Source of the DNA: an uncultured Campylobacter sp.
GTDB lineage: Bacteria; Campylobacterota; Campylobacteria; Campylobacterales; Campylobacteraceae
Direction of reading: 5' to 3'
Assembly: GCF_938030815.1 (NCBI RefSeq)
Contig: NZ_CALHII010000204.1
Coordinates: forward strand, 1-36,175
DNA length: 36,175 bases
The notes beneath the pieces were generated by a model. That model did not search any database. It saw nothing but the letters and a program-made list of their open reading frames with translations, and had not been told where the DNA came from. Below are positions 14,862 to 22,454 of the stretch, in pieces; within the stretch, counting starts at the first letter, position 1, and the number at the start of each line of letters is the position of its first letter. Made by a program: the position numbers and the translations under genes.

Positions 14862-16355
14862 ATGAGAAAATTTATAGTGGTTCGCGGACATGCGGGCTCT
14901 GGTAAAACGACTTTCGCAAAAGAGAAAATTAAAGAATTTCAAAACGAATACCCGCAGGCGCAAATTTATCATCTGGAAAACGATATGTTTCTAACCGATG
15001 AGGCAGGGGTTTATACTTGGTCGCCGAAGCTTTTGGAGGACGCAAAGCGCAAGGTCGCCCGCGAGATAAAGCAGGCGTATAAATTTGCTCTGGAAAACAA
15101 AGATAAAGACGTTCTTATCGTGCTTAGCAACGTGAGCGCGCGCACCAAAGAGCTGCTAGGCCTAAAAGAGCAAGCCGCCCAAAATGGATTTATTTTTGAA
15201 TGCTTTAGAATGCAAAATTTCTTCGCCTCCGAGCACGGCGTCGATGAAGATACCGTAATAGCGATGTTTATCAAGGTCGCAAACAACAAAATAGAGGGCG
15301 AAATTTTGATCCCGCCCGTTAATCCTATGAGCGAAAGCGTAGCGCAAAAGATCAAAGACGCGGCGGCTCTAAACAGGCGCGATCTGCCCTTTGATGCGGC
15401 GCAAAATACCTACGTAACGAAAAAATATATCGCCGCTACGCAGGATAAAAGGCTTTGGAGCGCGCGTCAAAGCGAGCTTTATCCCGAGCTTCGCACCTAC
15501 AAATACTCAAAACGCGTCTTTTTCAAAGCCGATTGGGATAAGGCGTTGCTCGAGATGCGCGGGCTCATAATGGACGATGATCTAAATATCATCGTGCGTC
15601 CGTTTAAAAAGATCTATAACTACTCGGAATTTACCTCGCACAAAAGCCTTTATCCTATCGATATCACAGACGATACGCCCGTGCTTGCCGTGCGAAAGGT
15701 AAACGGCTTTTTGGGGTGTTGCACCTACGTAGATGCCCACGAAAGCGGCGCGAGCTTTAACCGCCGCGTCATCTACTCCACGACGGGATCGACCGATAGT
15801 AGATTTGCGCAGATGGCGCGCGAGCACTGCTGTAAATTTGAAGAGATTTTCAAACGCTATCCAAATAAAACTTTTTTATTTGAGATCACCGACGAGAGCG
15901 ATCCGCACATCGTAGAAGAGGAGCTAGGCGAGACCTTTATCGGGCTTATCGACGCTAAAACCGGCGCGCAAGAGAGCGAATTTGAGCTGGATAAAATCGC
16001 CGCAAGTACCGCCGGAGTGCTAAAAAGACCTTTTTATAAAGAGGGCGAGCAGTATCTAAAAGCGAGCTTTTCGGAGCTTAAAAATATAGTCAAAGAGGCA
16101 AAATTCGAGGGCTTTATGGTGTATATCCCAAGCCAAAACGATTTTTGCTTTAAGATGAAAACGCCTTATTATCTCGTGAATAAATTTTTTGCTCGTAGTA
16201 AAAACGAGGCGCTTTCCGGTAAACTGGATAAAACCAAGCTCGATGAGGAATTTCACCCCTTGATCGATCACATTAAAGCAAACGAGCGAGAATTCAGATC
16301 CCTTGACGAGCAGGGCAAGCTAGGCTTTATAAAAGAATTTTTAGAAAAAGTTTAA
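14862..16355 (+). CDS. Polynucleotide kinase-RNA ligase (Rnl1-type) fusion protein
   Basis: Residues 1-160 form a P-loop kinase module with Walker A GHAGSGKT (9-16), HLENDMFLTDEAGVYTW, and VLIVLSNVSARTKEL, like AAA_33/T4-kinase-type enzymes that phosphorylate 5'-OH RNA ends. Residues about 180-497 form a T4 RNA ligase 1-like nucleotidyltransferase: LEMRGLIMDDDLNIIVRPFKKIYNY, motif I K279-V-N-G (the adenylated lysine), motif III FLFEITDESDPHIV, motif IV EGFMVYI (417-423) and motif V FKMKTPYYL (K431, K433). The two activities seal RNA breaks left by nucleases that cut tRNA anticodon loops. An end-healing phosphatase is missing from the protein, but a phosphoesterase gene follows 81 bases downstream. 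Similar proteins occur in phages, so transfer is possible. The function is inferred from motifs. Confidence 0.87.
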   Translation: MRKFIVVRGHAGSGKTTFAKEKIKEFQNEYPQAQIYHLENDMFLTDEAGVYTWSPKLLEDAKRKVAREIKQAYKFALENKDKDVLIVLSNVSARTKELLGLKEQAAQNGFIFECFRMQNFFASEHGVDEDTVIAMFIKVANNKIEGEILIPPVNPMSESVAQKIKDAAALNRRDLPFDAAQNTYVTKKYIAATQDKRLWSARQSELYPELRTYKYSKRVFFKADWDKALLEMRGLIMDDDLNIIVRPFKKIYNYSEFTSHKSLYPIDITDDTPVLAVRKVNGFLGCCTYVDAHESGASFNRRVIYSTTGSTDSRFAQMAREHCCKFEEIFKRYPNKTFLFEITDESDPHIVEEELGETFIGLIDAKTGAQESEFELDKIAASTAGVLKRPFYKEGEQYLKASFSELKNIVKEAKFEGFMVYIPSQNDFCFKMKTPYYLVNKFFARSKNEALSGKLDKTKLDEEFHPLIDHIKANEREFRSLDEQGKLGFIKEFLEKV

Positions 16356-16436
16356 CGATTATCGTGCGAATATTTGGCGCCGCGTAAATTTACGTAAAGC
16401 TCAAATTTGATGCGGCGATTAAAATTTAAAGGAAAA

Positions 16437-17036
16437 ATGATGATATTTTTTACCTCTGATTTGCATTTTTATCACGGCAATATTATGAAATACTGCCCTA
16501 AATTTAGGGATTTTAACGACGTAAACGAGATGAATGAAAAGCTAATAGAGCTCTGGAATGCCGTAGTGGGGCCCGAGGATACGGTTTATGATCTGGGCGA
16601 TTTTGCATTTTGTAATAAATTAAAGGATCTAAAAAGCGTAGCGCGCAGGCTAAACGGCTCGCATGTGCTGATTTTAGGCAACCACGATACGCTCATTAGC
16701 CAAAACAAAGTAGCGCTGCTACGCGAGCTAAAAGACGACGGAAATCCTATTTTTAGCGATATCCTGCACTACAAGGAGCTAAATTTTGACGGCGGCGCGG
16801 GCGCAATAAAGGACGGCAAAACGGGTATCAGCATCTGTATGTTTCACTATCCCATAGAGGAGCACAACTACGCCTCGCGAGGCTCTTTTATGCTTCACGG
16901 ACACTTGCACGACCGCGCTTCCAGCCTAGAGGGGCGCATACTAAACGTAGGCTTTGACTCGCACGGCAAAATTTTAAGCTTAGACGAGATCGTGCAAATT
17001 TTAGGGCAAAAGGAGATTGCGGCAAGATATTCGTGA
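16437..17036 (+). CDS. Calcineurin-like metallophosphoesterase, likely partner of the RNA ligase
   Basis: The 199-residue protein has the full metallophosphoesterase set: D-L-H (residues 8-10, SDLHFYHGNI), GDFAF with D55, GNHD (81-84), H137 in MFHYP and GHLHD (155-159). The small size and the DLHFYHGNIMKYC opening are typical of phage and bacterial single-domain phosphoesterases. I chose ATG 16437 (followed by a second ATG), with AAAGG just upstream; an in-frame ATG at 16407 would add ten basic residues that the family lacks. By position I infer that it removes 2',3'-cyclic phosphate or 3'-phosphate from RNA ends before ligation. A general nucleotidase is the alternative. Confidence 0.85.
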   Translation: MMIFFTSDLHFYHGNIMKYCPKFRDFNDVNEMNEKLIELWNAVVGPEDTVYDLGDFAFCNKLKDLKSVARRLNGSHVLILGNHDTLISQNKVALLRELKDDGNPIFSDILHYKELNFDGGAGAIKDGKTGISICMFHYPIEEHNYASRGSFMLHGHLHDRASSLEGRILNVGFDSHGKILSLDEIVQILGQKEIAARYS

Positions 17037-17099
17037 TCCGGGCTAAACACGGACAGCCGCAGCATTGATTTAAGCGTAGCCTACTGTAACATCTTGTAA

Positions 17100-17246
17100 A
17101 AGCACCCGCATAATACGGGAATAGGCAAAGGACTCGGCGGCATCTTTATCGATAAGCACGCACACACAGGCTTTGCGTGGACGAAAGATAAGCTAGGGAT
17201 GTATCACGGCGAAGCAAGGCTCGGAGCTAAACCGATCGTTTACTGA
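17100..17246 (+). pseudogene. Protein-like gene relic of unknown family
   Basis: In the same frame as the phosphoesterase gene, the sequence after a TAA at 17097 reads KHPHNTGIGKGLGGIFIDKH and then AHTGFAWTKDKLGMYHGEAR, ending at TGA 17244. The composition (Gly, Lys, aromatic residues, Asp) is protein-like, and upstream codons in the same frame (GLNTDSRSIDLSVAYCNIL) read on to the TAA. There is no start codon or ribosome-binding site. I cannot assign a family. It may be the tail of a lost gene that once followed the RNA-repair pair. Confidence 0.35.
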
Positions 17247-17454
17247 CCGCTAGGCGGGAAATTATAAAATTTAAGCAGGTGGCAGATAGCGCGAAGGTCG
17301 TAGGAGCGCCCAGCAAGAGATGATCAAATTTAGCCTCTTTTGTCTCGTTTGCTCTTTAACCCCGCGTAAATTTTAAAATTTGCCGCACGTTTTAAAAAGG
17401 ATCGGCGTGCGTTTTAAAGGGCGGCTATGCGCTTAAAATAGCTGCGTTGCCCGT

Positions 17455-17504
17455 TTTAGACAAGCTCTACTCTACTTCGGCGGGGCGGAGCTTGTCTAAA
17501 TTTT
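17455..17504 (+). terminator. Long perfect hairpin followed by T-run
   Basis: TTTAGACAAGCTC at 17455-17467 pairs perfectly over 13 bases with GAGCTTGTCTAAA at 17488-17500; the loop is 20 bases and TTTT follows. It lies 420 bases past the phosphoesterase stop, so it may end a longer transcript or a non-coding RNA. It is among the longest uninterrupted stems I found in the window. Confidence 0.55.
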
Positions 17505-17990
17505 AAAATTTATCCGCGTGTAGTCCGCGCCAACTCGCCGAGCGGCAAGAATGGGAGGAGGGATAGCTTCCGTTCGAGTATCAAAACCCAAAATGCGCGC
17601 CTTTTGTGCGGGCTATGAATACGGCATGTATGAGATAGCAGGGCAGGGGCGAACTTAACGCGCGCCGCGAAATTTTCACGAAATTTTGCCGATTGTCGCG
17701 CGCGGTTTTATCTGCACCGCCGTTAAATTATATCCGTAGCCGCCGCGATCTTGCCTGAGTTCACATAGAATTCCACGGAATTTTATAGAATTTTAGCTGC
17801 GTATTTTGCAAACTGATCGGCGAAATTTTGCGGACGCGACCGAATTGCATGCGTAAATTCCGCCGTCAAATTATAATCTGGCGCAAATTTTGACGGACGG
17901 AATCGCTAGCTAAATTTAAAACCCGCGCGGTTAAGCCTAGCAAGCCCGCCTGCTAAAATTTCGTTCGCGCAGAATTTCATTTGGGTAAAG

Positions 17991-19097
17991 TTAAAATTCC
18001 AGCCGAAACTCCGTCTCGCTAGGCTCGCTTCTGCACGAAATTTTAAGCCCAAGCTCGTCGCAGTATTTTTTCACGATAAAAAGCCCGATGCCAAAGCCGC
18101 CGTTACGTTCGTCAAAGCGGGTGTAAAGCTCGAAAATATGCGGCAAATTTTGCCGCGCTATGCCCGCGCCGCTGTTTTTGATGCGAAGCGAACGCTCGCG
18201 CAGGCTCACCTCGACGCAGCCGAGCTCATCACAATATTTTATCGCATTGCCAAGCAGATTATCGATGATCTTTCGCAGCTTAAACTCATCCGCGCAAAAG
18301 GCTACCGGGCGCAGATCGGCGCTTAAGCTTATGCGCTTTTGCTCCGCAGAGACGCCGAAATACTCTATGCGGCTTTGCAGCAGCTCGCCTAAATTTACCT
18401 CTCGCCCGCTGCCGCTTTTGTTTAAGCTTAGCGCGGTTAGATCCTCAAACAGCGCGTTTATCGTATTTGCGCCCGCCTTGATATTGCCCAGATATTTTTT
18501 CGGCTCGGTATCGAAAAGCTCGATACTCATCAAAATCACGCTAAGCGGGGTTTTTATCTCGTGCGTCGTGTCGCGGATGAAGCCGTCAAGAAACTCGATC
18601 TTTTCGTAAAGTGGGCGCAGCGAAAGGCGGATGATAAAATACGCGATCAGCAAAATAAGCGCCAAAACAAGCGCGCTCGCGGCTAAAATTTTAAGCTTCA
18701 GCGCCGCTAGCTTGCCCTCAAGCGCCTCCGTTTTGATCGCCACGTAATACTCCGTGCCGTCCTTGGCAGTGAGATTAAACTGCTCGATCCTGCCAGACCC
18801 CTCCATATACACGCGCGGTGCGTCATCCTTCGGCTCAAAATCCCGCGCGATCTCATCGCTGCTATTCAGATCCGCCGCGTATGCCTGCATGGCGTCGAAA
18901 TCGCTCTCTTTTAGGCGTCCGCCGCGTGCGAGCTTAGCCTCTAAGCCGTGCTTGAAATCTCTGATCGCAAAGGCATCGCGATCCGCGATAAAAAACTTCT
19001 CCCGCTCGTAAAATACGCTGCTTACCAGCGCCAAAAACAAGACGCTGGTAAGCGTATAGAGCAAAAAAATAGGTAGAATTTGACGCATTTTGGACAC
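17991..19097 (-). CDS. Two-component sensor histidine kinase
   Basis: The 368-residue inner-membrane protein has a first helix at residues about 8-30, a periplasmic sensor region of about 105 residues, a second helix at about 137-159, a short linker, then the kinase core. The phospho-acceptor is His179 in DTTHEIKTPLSVILMS. The N box is KIIDNLLGNAIKYC and the G box GFGIGLFIVKKYCDELG. The sensor part has no named domain that I recognise. The frame starts at GTG 19097 with AAGAG upstream; ATG 19088 is an alternative. It is nine bases downstream of its response-regulator gene and surely in one operon with it. The signal is unknown. Confidence 0.9.
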   Translation of the reverse strand: MSKMRQILPIFLLYTLTSVLFLALVSSVFYEREKFFIADRDAFAIRDFKHGLEAKLARGGRLKESDFDAMQAYAADLNSSDEIARDFEPKDDAPRVYMEGSGRIEQFNLTAKDGTEYYVAIKTEALEGKLAALKLKILAASALVLALILLIAYFIIRLSLRPLYEKIEFLDGFIRDTTHEIKTPLSVILMSIELFDTEPKKYLGNIKAGANTINALFEDLTALSLNKSGSGREVNLGELLQSRIEYFGVSAEQKRISLSADLRPVAFCADEFKLRKIIDNLLGNAIKYCDELGCVEVSLRERSLRIKNSGAGIARQNLPHIFELYTRFDERNGGFGIGLFIVKKYCDELGLKISCRSEPSETEFRLEF

Positions 19098-19106
19098 GGC
19101 GCGCTC

Positions 19107-19769
19107 TTAAAGATATTTGTAGCCGAGCTTGGAAGCGTTTATGATGCGATCCTTGCCCAAAATTTTTCGCAGCTCAGCGATATAAACACGCAGGCTAAGC
19201 TCGCTCGGACTTTCGTCGTAGTCCCATAGCGCGGCGAAAATTTCATCTTTGCTAAGGAGCTTATCGCGGTTTTTTAGAAGCAGAGCAAGAAGCCGCGCCT
19301 GCTTTTGCGGCATCGGCACGAGCCTATCTGCATAATATAGCGCGCGCTGAGCCATATCGAAGCTAAAACCTCTGCCGATATTTTCGCGTCTGGCGGCGTT
19401 GTGGACGAAGGTGCGCTTTAATAGATTATCCGCGCGCAGGGCTAGCTCTTTTAGCTCGAAGGACTTTTTGAGGTAGTCGTCGCAGCCGCTTCTAAAGCCG
19501 CTTTCGATGTCTTGCAGAGTATTTAGCGACGTCGTGAAAATGCACGGTGCGCCGCGCCCCGCCTCGCGCAGCTCGCGAAGTAGCGCAAAGCCGCTGCCGC
19601 CGATGATTTTGACGTCGAAGATCCATAGATCGAAGCTCTTTTCGTACGCTAAAGAGAGCGCCTCGTCGTAGCTTTTACTACCGCTGACCTCGTGCCCCGC
19701 GCCGCGCATATAGGTGCACATCATATCTAGCAGCATCCTCTCGTCCTCGACGATCAAAACCCTTGCCAT
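19107..19769 (-). CDS. OmpR-family response regulator
   Basis: The 220-residue protein has a receiver domain (LIVEDERMLLDMM, phospho-acceptor Asp52 in LWIFDVKIIGGSG, conserved Lys in DDYLKKSFELKE) and a C-terminal winged helix (residues about 130-220, ending LRVYIAELRKILGKDRIINASKLGYKYL). It is a DNA-binding transcription regulator activated by the kinase encoded just downstream. AAGGA precedes the ATG. The upstream spacer separates it from the DUF1104 metal-binding gene, which could be a target, but no operator is recognisable. Confidence 0.92.
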   Translation of the reverse strand: MARVLIVEDERMLLDMMCTYMRGAGHEVSGSKSYDEALSLAYEKSFDLWIFDVKIIGGSGFALLRELREAGRGAPCIFTTSLNTLQDIESGFRSGCDDYLKKSFELKELALRADNLLKRTFVHNAARRENIGRGFSFDMAQRALYYADRLVPMPQKQARLLALLLKNRDKLLSKDEIFAALWDYDESPSELSLRVYIAELRKILGKDRIINASKLGYKYL

Positions 19770-20245
19770 AGTTCATTTCCTTGCGTAGAATTTTTGAAAT
19801 TATACCCTGTGAAATTTCACGTAAAATTTAATTGCGAAATTTCACGGCAAAATTTTATCATGGCGAAAACGATGCGTCTTGGCTCAAGAGCACGCTTCGT
19901 AAATTTAGATTGCTCACCTAGCAATTAATTTGCGCAGTGCGCCAAGCGGCGCAAGAGGCTAAAATTTTACGATATAAAATTTTCGCGCCGCGGAATTTTA
20001 AAATTTACAGGCAAAACACTGGGCTTTAAAATTTTGCCGCTATGAAATTCTAAATTTCGCGATATAAAATTTCGCGGCACAGAATTTCAAAACCTCGCCT
20101 GCGCCGATAAGGTTTTGCGAAATTTCATCGGCGCTACGCCGCATAAATTTCAAGCTAAAATTCTAAAATTCTCGCGCCGTGTTTCGATAAAACAAAATTC
20201 CGCGCAAGTGCTGCGCGGAACTACGTAGCTTGCGCGTAAGCGGCA
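19770..20245 (+). other. Spacer, 476 bases: serial inverted repeats
   Basis: No gene. It is built largely of inverted repeats around AAATTT. They include the 12-base palindrome GTGAAATTTCAC at 19809-19820 and TAAAATTT/AAATTTTA at 19822-19829 and 19850-19857. Further on are GGCAAAA/TTTTGCC at 20010-20016 and 20032-20038, and GCGCCGAT/ATCGGCGC at 20101-20108 and 20127-20134. A direct repeat starting CGATATAAAATTT lies at 19970 and 20060. The terminator of the DUF1104 gene lies at its right end. Confidence 0.65.
20180..20220 (-). terminator. Rho-independent terminator of the DUF1104 gene
   Basis: Read on the minus strand, TTCCGCGCA (20220-20212) and TGCGCGGAA (20206-20198) form a perfect nine-base stem with a five-base loop, followed by TTTTGTTTTATC. 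It begins 26 bases past the stop codon of the gene at 20246-20776. Confidence 0.9.
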
Positions 20246-20776
20246 CTATTGTGCCATAGGGCACACAGTAGCGCCCGCGTTTTGGTTGCACGGCATCTCG
20301 CCTCTTGGCGGCATTGCCAGACCCGCGCCGCCGCCCATTCCTTTATGCGGCATATGGCCGCATTCGCCGGGAGCCACCTGCGATCTATGCGGACCAAACC
20401 CGTGAGCGGGCCTTTTAAATTTGCCGAAATTGCCGCGATCTTTAAGCTCGATATCGAGCCTATCTGCTTGCTCAACGCTTAGCTTGCCCGCCTGGGCGTT
20501 ATAGTTTTTTCTAAACTCGTCTAGGAATTTCTCGCGATCCTCGACGCTCATAGCGTCTAGCTTCTTTTTAAACTCGGTCTTAAATCCGCGCTTGAGATCC
20601 CTTGCCTGCGCTCTTAGCTCGCCCGCGCGCTTATCGATCTCAAACGCCGCTTCGCTTAAGCTCTTGGCATCAGCGCCCGCGACTGCGGCATTGATCTGCT
20701 CGGGAGTGCTCGAGCTAAAATCTGCGGCGAACAGCACGCCCGCGACTAAAACGCTTGCTAAAACAATCTTTTTCAT
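20246..20776 (-). CDS. Periplasmic DUF1104-like protein with His/Met/Cys-rich tail
   Basis: The 176-residue protein has a signal peptide (MKKIVLASVLVAGVLFA, cleavage near 18). A helical domain follows that resembles Campylobacter DUF1104/CpxP-like small periplasmic proteins (TPEQINAAVAGADAKSLSEAAFEIDKRAGELRAQARDLK, then KKKLDAMSVEDREKFLDEF). Residues from about 120 are disordered and rich in His, Met, Cys and Gly (HGFGPHRSQ, CGHMPHKGMGGG, MPCNQ, CPMAQ). I infer a metal-binding role, possibly copper, from the tail. AAAGGAG precedes the ATG, a -10-like TACAAT lies upstream, and a strong terminator follows, so it is monocistronic. The neighbouring two-component system and sodC suggest an envelope metal or oxidative stress context. 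Confidence 0.8.
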   Translation of the reverse strand: MKKIVLASVLVAGVLFAADFSSSTPEQINAAVAGADAKSLSEAAFEIDKRAGELRAQARDLKRGFKTEFKKKLDAMSVEDREKFLDEFRKNYNAQAGKLSVEQADRLDIELKDRGNFGKFKRPAHGFGPHRSQVAPGECGHMPHKGMGGGAGLAMPPRGEMPCNQNAGATVCPMAQ

Positions 20777-20803
20777 TCTCTCTCCTTTGTGAAAGTTGGC
20801 ATA

Positions 20804-20809
20804 ATTGTA
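20804..20809 (-). promoter_or_regulatory. Putative -10 box of the DUF1104 gene (TACAAT)
   Basis: On the minus strand TACAAT is 28 bases before the ATG at 20776, preceded by a T-rich stretch (GACTTTTTCC), as in Campylobacter sigma-70 promoters. Confidence 0.4.
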
Positions 20810-21141
20810 GGAAAAAGTCGTGAAGAAAAAGTTAAGTAAAGCTACACCGTCAAAATAGCTAGGCGTCGTAAATTTAAAGCTTTGATTTAAATTTAGAAAA
20901 TTTTACGCCTCTGCGACAAAAACAAAGCGGAAGCGCAATGCGCACAAACAAGGCTAAATTTTAAAATTTTAAGCGGAAGGCAAGAGGTGTGCAGCGCGTA
21001 AATTTAACATAAATTTTGCGCTGCATAGGTTGTATTAAAGCCCGCCGCGTTTAAATTTAACGGCAGAGCGGGCGTATCTCGGCGCTGCGAACGGCGAAAT
21101 TTCGTCGCGTAAATTTAACCGCGGGCGAGTAAATTTAGAAA

Positions 21142-21168
21142 TTGCGGATGATTAAATTTTATCCGCAA
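21142..21168 (-). terminator. Probable rho-independent terminator of sodC
   Basis: TTGCGGAT and ATCCGCAA (21142-21149 and 21161-21168) form a perfect eight-base stem with an 11-base loop. On the minus strand it is followed by TTTCTAAATTT. It starts six bases past the sodC stop. Confidence 0.75.
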
Positions 21169-21174
21169 CGAGGC

Positions 21175-21720
21175 TTATTTTATAACGCCGCAGACCATTC
21201 TAGCGCCGCCGCCACCGAGCGGTTTCGGATGGTCGCTGTGGTTATCGCCGCCTACGTGAACCATCAGCGAGTGGCCCTTTAGCTCATCTAGGCTCTTGAT
21301 CTTCGGAGCTAGCACCGGATAGACCGCATTACCCTCAGCATCCACGAAAAGTGCAGGCAGATCGCCCTTGTGGCCGCTATCGTCCCAAGCGAACGAGTGC
21401 TTTTTGGTATCGTTCGGATCCCAGTGACCGCCAGCTTTCATGCCTAAGCCCTTCTCGGTCGCGCCGCAGTCGGCGTTTTGATGCACGTGAAAGCCGTGCA
21501 CGCCGCTAGTAAGACCCTTTAAATTCGGGAAAAACGCCACGCCGTAGTTCGTCTCGACCGCTACGACCTCGCCGACGGTTACGTTGCCCTTCTCGCCTAG
21601 TTGCTCCATCGCAATGACGAGGTGCTTGCCGGTCTTAGGGTCGAAATTTTGCATATCGCCGTGCTCGTGAGCGATCAAGGCGCTTGCGACTAAAATTGAT
21701 GAAATTAGAAATTTCTTCAT
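21175..21720 (-). CDS. sodC: Cu/Zn superoxide dismutase SodC
   Basis: SodC removes superoxide in the periplasm. From ATG 21720 the 181-residue protein has a signal peptide (MKKFLISSILVASALIA) and a short His-bearing mature N terminus (HEHGDM). The metal ligands are visible: HGFHVHQNADCG (His78, His80), GGHWDP (His99), KKHSF (His108), GHKGD (His117 and Asp120) and MVHVGGDNH (His155). The Cys85-Cys177 disulfide pair is present (NADCG, MVCGVIK). AAAGGA supports this start over an in-frame ATG at 21762. It is transcribed alone, 65 bases after modB, with a terminator behind it. Confidence 0.96.
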   Translation of the reverse strand: MKKFLISSILVASALIAHEHGDMQNFDPKTGKHLVIAMEQLGEKGNVTVGEVVAVETNYGVAFFPNLKGLTSGVHGFHVHQNADCGATEKGLGMKAGGHWDPNDTKKHSFAWDDSGHKGDLPALFVDAEGNAVYPVLAPKIKSLDELKGHSLMVHVGGDNHSDHPKPLGGGGARMVCGVIK

Positions 21721-21785
21721 GATAAATCCTTTAAAATGAAATGTGAGTGCAATTTTATCCAAAAATACTTAAAAAATAATTTTTC

Positions 21786-22454
21786 TTATTTAGATAAATT
21801 TCGCTTTTTATCTAAAAGACTTATCACGAAGAATAAAATCAAGCTAAAAATTACGAGCAAAACGCTTAAAATCAGCGCCCGCTCGTTTTCTCCGTCATAC
21901 ACGGCACCCATGATCGCAAGGCTTAGCGTGTCGGTTTTACCAACGATGTTTCCGCCCAGCATCAGCGTGATGCCCACTTCGCCAAGCCCGCGCGAGAGCG
22001 CTAAAATGAGCGCGGAGCTGAGCGTTTTAAGCGAGCTTGGAAGGATGACGAGGAGAAAAATTTGAGCTCTGTTTTTACCTAAAATTTGCGCGGCTTCGAT
22101 TAGGCTTTTAGGAAAGAGCTCAAAGCTCGCGCACACCGGCTTTACAAACAGCGGCAGCCCCACCAAAAATGCGGCGATTACCAATGAAGAAAAGTTAAAA
22201 ACGATGTCTAAATTCAACGCAGAGCCGATAAATCCGCTCTTTTCGAAGATGTAAAGAAGCATAAATCCCGTCGCGATCGGCGGGAAGATAAGCGGAAAAA
22301 TTACCAAAATTTCGACGATCTTTTTAAATTTGGCTTTGCTGAAAGCTAAAAAATACGCAATCGCAAGCCCTGCCGTAATCAGCAGCAAAAAGCTGCAAAA
22401 TAGGGCTTTGACGCTTAAAAGCAAAGGATGCGCGATCCAAGCGATGTTGCTCAT
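21786..22454 (-). CDS. modB: Molybdate-type ABC transporter permease
   Basis: The 222-residue inner-membrane protein has about five to six helices and the permease EAA-like loop (FPKSLIEAAQILGKNRAQIFLLVILPSSLKTL). ALSRGLGEVGITLMLGGNIVGKTDTLSLAIM is the typical ModB/CysT-type end. It forms the oxyanion channel with the ModA-like protein encoded just upstream, which overlaps it by four bases. The ATPase gene modC, normally next, is absent: sodC follows. Molybdate versus tungstate is not distinguishable. Confidence 0.88.
   Translation of the reverse strand: MSNIAWIAHPLLLSVKALFCSFLLLITAGLAIAYFLAFSKAKFKKIVEILVIFPLIFPPIATGFMLLYIFEKSGFIGSALNLDIVFNFSSLVIAAFLVGLPLFVKPVCASFELFPKSLIEAAQILGKNRAQIFLLVILPSSLKTLSSALILALSRGLGEVGITLMLGGNIVGKTDTLSLAIMGAVYDGENERALILSVLLVIFSLILFFVISLLDKKRNLSK

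Larger units (their letters stand above)
17037..17990 (+). other. Gene-poor spacer, 950 bases, with gene relic and hairpin
   Basis: Between the phosphoesterase gene and the convergent sensor kinase gene I see no intact gene. A protein-like reading frame survives at 17100-17246. A small frame at 17551-17658 (35 codons, no ribosome-binding site) is not convincing. A strong inverted repeat occupies 17455-17500. The part from about 17680 to 17990 is rich in GAATTT/AAATTT sites, for example three GAATT sites in 17769-17794. Confidence 0.6.
20777..21174 (+). other. Spacer, 398 bases: consecutive hairpins
   Basis: No gene. Stem-loops follow one another. AGGCGT/ACGCCT (20861-20866, 20905-20910) encloses AAATTTAAA/TTTAAATTT (20870-20878, 20886-20894). 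GCGCA-A-TGCGC lies at 20933-20943. TGCAGCGC/GCGCTGCA (20990-20997, 21018-21025) encloses a pair of AAATTT sites. GCCCGC/GCGGGC is at 21040-21045 and 21068-21073. The sodC terminator is at the right. Confidence 0.65.

Noticed and set aside
16407..16436. Longer start for the phosphoesterase
   Set aside because: The extra residues MMRRLKFKGK are absent from the family, and AAAGG lies just before ATG 16437.
17551..17658. Small plus-strand frame starting MGGGIASVRVSKPKMRAF
   Set aside because: Only 35 codons, no ribosome-binding site and no recognisable motif; could be chance in a GC-rich spacer.
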